From: Sphingomonas sp. LR60
GTDB taxonomy: Bacteria > Pseudomonadota > Alphaproteobacteria > Sphingomonadales > Sphingomonadaceae
Direction of reading: 5' to 3'
DNA length: 64,000 nucleotides
NCBI RefSeq assembly: GCF_036855935.1
Contig: NZ_JASPFK010000001.1
Location: 779,501 to 843,500 of the forward strand
The notes beneath the pieces are model-generated. The model saw only the letters and a list, made by a program, of their open reading frames with translations. It did not search any database and was not told where the DNA came from. A program made the translations under genes and the position numbers. Of this stretch, positions 61,542 through 64,000 are shown piece by piece. The first letter of the stretch is position 1. Every line of letters begins with the position of its first letter.

Positions 61542-62720
61542 TTAACGCTTGCGGGTAAGCTCGCGCATCGCCGCGTCGAGCCCGTCGAGGGTCAGCGGAT
61601 ACATGCGACCGCCCATCAGCGCATGGATCATGCCGACCGAGGCGGTATAGTCCCAATGCGCTTCCGGCAGGGGGTTGAGCCACGCGGCGGCGGGGTAGGT
61701 AGCCGTGAGCCGCTGCATCCATACCGCGCCGGACTCTTCATTCATATGCTCGACCGATCCGCCGGGCTGGCTGATCTCATACGGGCTCATCGACGCATCG
61801 CCGACCAGCACCAATTTGTGGTCGTGTCCGAAGCGGTGGAGCACGTCCCATAACGGCGTCCGCTCCTGGAAACGCCGGCGGTTGTCCTTCCACACGCCCT
61901 CATAGGGGCAATTGTGGAAGTAGAAGAACTCGAGGTGGCGGAATTCGGCGGTCGCGGCCGAGAACAATTCCTCGCACAGCCGGATGTACGGGTCCATCGA
62001 TCCGCCGACGTCCAGGAAGAGCAACAGCTTGACCGCGTTGCGCCGCTCGGGACGCATCGCGACATCGAGCCAGCCGCGCCGCGCGGTGCCGGCGATCGTG
62101 GCGTCGATGTCCAGCTCGTCGGCCGCGCCCTCGCGAGCGAAGCGGCGCAACCGGCGCAGCGCGACCTTGATGTTGCGCGTGCCCAGCTCGCGGGTGTTGT
62201 CGAGGTCACGGAACTCGCGCTGCTCCCAGACCTTGATCGCGCGGCGGTGGCGCGATTCGCCGCCGATCCGCACGCCAGCGGGATTGTAGCCGCCGTTGCC
62301 GAACGGGCTGGTGCCGCCGGTCCCGATCCATTTCGACCCGCCCTGATGCCGGGCGTGCTGCTCCTCCAGCCGCTGGCGGAGCGTTTCCATGATCTCGTCC
62401 CATGAGTCGAGCGCAGCGATCTTCGCCATCTCCTCGGGCGTCAGGTAGCGTTCGGCGATCGCCTTCAGCCATTCGTCGGCGATCGCCGCGCCGGGTTCGG
62501 CAAAGCTCGTCTCCAGCCCCTTGAAGACGTGAGCGAACACGCGATCGAAGCGGTCGTACAGCCCCTCATCCTTGACGTAGATCGCGCGCGACAGATGATA
62601 AAATTCCTCCGGGCTACGCTCGATCACCTCGGCCTGCAGCGCCTCGAGCAGCAGCAGATGCTCCTTCATCCCCGCGGGGATGCCGGCGGCGCGCAGCTGG
62701 TCGAGGAACGCGAGGAACAT
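61542..62720 (-). CDS. VWA-domain protein (CoxE-like), MoxR partner
   Basis: A 392-aa cytosolic protein of the CoxE/DUF58-neighbour type: helical N-terminal part (FLDQLRAAGIPAGMKEHLLL) and a C-terminal von Willebrand A domain with a MIDAS-like LLFLDVGGSMDPYIRLCEEL. The loop SKWIGTGGTSPFGNGGYNPA is highly conserved in this subfamily. With the MoxR ATPase encoded directly upstream (TGATG junction) it should form a metal-insertion or protein-remodelling chaperone pair; the client is unknown. Confidence 0.88.
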   Translation of the reverse strand: MFLAFLDQLRAAGIPAGMKEHLLLLEALQAEVIERSPEEFYHLSRAIYVKDEGLYDRFDRVFAHVFKGLETSFAEPGAAIADEWLKAIAERYLTPEEMAKIAALDSWDEIMETLRQRLEEQHARHQGGSKWIGTGGTSPFGNGGYNPAGVRIGGESRHRRAIKVWEQREFRDLDNTRELGTRNIKVALRRLRRFAREGAADELDIDATIAGTARRGWLDVAMRPERRNAVKLLLFLDVGGSMDPYIRLCEELFSAATAEFRHLEFFYFHNCPYEGVWKDNRRRFQERTPLWDVLHRFGHDHKLVLVGDASMSPYEISQPGGSVEHMNEESGAVWMQRLTATYPAAAWLNPLPEAHWDYTASVGMIHALMGGRMYPLTLDGLDAAMRELTRKR

Positions 62721-63571
62721 CAGCCGCGCGGGCCCCGGCGCGCCATGAACGCCAGCCGCTCGAACAGCATCACGTCCTGTTCGTTCTTGAGCAGCGCACC
62801 ATGCAGCGGCGGGATCGCCTTTGTCGGGTCGCGGTTCTGGAGGACGTCGAGCGGCATGTCTTCGTGGAGCAGCAGCTTGAGCCAGTCGAGCAACTCGCTG
62901 GTCGACGGCTTTTTCTTGAGGCCGGGCACTTCGCGGACCTCGTAGAACAGGTCGAGCGCACGGCCGACCAGCAGTTTCTGGATGCCGGGGAAATGCACGT
63001 CGACGATCGCCTGCATCGTCTCGCGATCCGGGAAGCGGATATAGTGGAAGAAGCAACGGCGCAGGAAGGCGTCGGGCAATTCCTTCTCGTTGTTCGAGGT
63101 GATGACGACGATCGGACGCTGTGCGGCGCGCACCGTCTCACCGGTTTCGTAGACGTGGAACTCCATTCGATCGAGTTCCTGCAACAGGTCGTTGGGGAAT
63201 TCGATATCGGCCTTGTCGATCTCGTCGATCAGCAGCACCGGCGGGGTGGGGCGGGTGAACGCCTCCCATAATTTGCCGCGGCGGATGTAATTGGCGATGT
63301 CGTGGACACGTGGATCGCCCAATTGCCCGTCGCGCAGGCGGGCGACTGCGTCATATTCGTAGAGGCCCTGCTGCGCCTTGGTGGTCGACTTGACGTTCCA
63401 CTCGATCAATTCGGCGCCGACCGCGTGCGCGATTTCCTGTGCCAGCACGGTCTTGCCGGTGCCCGGTTCGCCTTTGACCAGCAACGGGCGGCGCAGCGCG
63501 ACCGCGGCGTTGACCGCGACTTTCAAATCATCGGTCGCGACATAATCCTGCGTGCCCTCGAAGCGCTGCAT
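62720..63571 (-). CDS. MoxR-family AAA+ ATPase
   Basis: A 283-aa ATPase with Walker A LVKGEPGTGKTVLAQEIAHA near residue 36, Walker B PPVLLIDEIDKADIEFPNDL near 113 and sensor 1 VITSNNEKELPDAFLRR. MoxR ATPases work with VWA proteins to mature metalloenzymes or complexes. The stop overlaps the VWA gene's start. The ATG at 63571 gives MQRFEGTQDYVATDDL, the family-typical opening. Confidence 0.92.
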   Translation of the reverse strand: MQRFEGTQDYVATDDLKVAVNAAVALRRPLLVKGEPGTGKTVLAQEIAHAVGAELIEWNVKSTTKAQQGLYEYDAVARLRDGQLGDPRVHDIANYIRRGKLWEAFTRPTPPVLLIDEIDKADIEFPNDLLQELDRMEFHVYETGETVRAAQRPIVVITSNNEKELPDAFLRRCFFHYIRFPDRETMQAIVDVHFPGIQKLLVGRALDLFYEVREVPGLKKKPSTSELLDWLKLLLHEDMPLDVLQNRDPTKAIPPLHGALLKNEQDVMLFERLAFMARRGPRG

Positions 63572-63643
63572 CGCTCAACCCGTTCCTCATCGAAGATCGG
63601 GTACGGGATAGCGGCACCGCGCGGGTGCGCAAGCGGCGAAGCG

Positions 63644-64000
63644 TTACATGCCCTGGCGCGCGGCGGCCCGTGCTTCGAGCAACTGCCACAGCCCGCGGTG
63701 TTGCGCGAGCATCTGCTGCGCGCCGAATCCCATGGCGCGCTCGACGGAGGCGGTGGCCTGGATGGCCTTGAGCAAGGCGATCGCCTGATTGGCGGCGGCG
63801 GTGAATGGCTCGCCCACCGGCAACGCCATCCGGCGCGCGCAACTGTCGAGCACGCCGCGCACCGCCAACCAATCGAGGACGAAGGCGAGCGCAGTGCCCG
63901 TCGCACAGCCTGCGCGGTCGGAACGCGACAGCATCTCCAGCGCATTACGCTGCCCGAGGATCGCGGTCTGCGATGCGGCCTGTCCCGGCGTCGACGGCAG
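63644..64000 (-). CDS. Uncharacterised protein, C-terminal part (5' end beyond the window)
   Basis: An open frame enters from beyond 64000 and ends at 63644. The visible 118 residues read LPSTPGQAASQTAILGQRNA, then ALEMLSRSDRAGCATGTALA, VLDWLAVRGVLDSCARRMAL and more helical Ala/Leu-rich sequence. It looks like an all-alpha cytosolic protein. It resembles sphingomonad hypothetical proteins found beside moxR (DUF6975-like, from memory), but that is unverified. It is on the same strand as moxR, about 70 bp upstream. Confidence 0.6.
   Translation of the reverse strand: MPSTPGQAASQTAILGQRNALEMLSRSDRAGCATGTALAFVLDWLAVRGVLDSCARRMALPVGEPFTAAANQAIALLKAIQATASVERAMGFGAQQMLAQHRGLWQLLEARAAARQGM

Overview
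The window is GC-rich, densely packed alphaproteobacterial chromosome and looks like a Sphingomonas-type member of the Sphingomonadales. Supporting signs are the gene content (gatCAB, ruvX next to pyrB, clpP/clpX/lon/hup, a beta-helix lipoprotein paired with a TonB-dependent receptor, copA/copB, DUF3089, DUF3072 and a DUF5818-like protein) and many short intergenic palindromes with cores such as TCCCGCGAAGGCGGGA and TCCCGGATCAAGTCCGGGA. I see no phage, insertion sequence, CRISPR array or rRNA gene.

Layout. 0-7 kb: pyrB (cut by the window edge), ruvX, a DUF3089 lipase-like hydrolase, then gatC-gatA-gatB with a coupled GFA-family protein. 7-21 kb: two small ORFs, tRNA-Leu, trigger factor with a long Lys/Ala tail, a membrane protein and glycosyltransferase pair, clpP, clpX, a ChaA-type antiporter, an M1 peptidase divergent from lon, hup and tRNA-Val. 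This is a protein quality-control neighbourhood. 21-27 kb: a repeat-rich tract, a candidate structured RNA, a small DUF5818-like gene, then an 11-bp-phased Pho-box-like array in front of a beta-helix lipoprotein and a TonB-dependent receptor. 27-39 kb: a 2OG oxygenase and a near-complete type II secretion operon gspCDEFGHIJKLMN, in which almost every gene overlaps the next. 39-45 kb: tRNA-His, a leucine-dehydrogenase-like enzyme, ccmC-ccmD-ccmE plus a TPR protein, DUF3072, kup, a 2'-5' RNA ligase-like protein and tRNA-Met. 45-52 kb: TrmB-like regulator, lldD, copB/copA, DUF2721 and two exported proteins. 52-57 kb: a fatty-acid module (thiolase, FadB/J, FadL). 57-64 kb: mfd, a small exported protein, a VWA protein with its MoxR ATPase, and an uncharacterised partial gene.

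A strong cross-cutting observation is a series of single-nucleotide frame breaks, mostly in short homopolymers. They interrupt clpP, kup and mfd, spoil the stop/start junctions of gspK and gspM and the N-terminus of gspL, and break the Tat signal of copA, the likely signal peptide of the M1 peptidase and a small Pro-rich ORF. Most are repaired by adding one base to the run, and the repaired frames give textbook proteins and ATGA/TGATG overlaps. Sequence error is therefore the leading explanation, and the genes are described as if repaired.

The most interesting biology is at 21.4-26.8 kb. It holds a multi-branched RNA-like fold closed by a 12-bp long-range stem, and a six-unit 11-bp-phased PhoB-like array driving an uncharacterised surface lipoprotein and TonB-receptor pair. 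I infer that this pair is a phosphate-starvation-induced uptake system.
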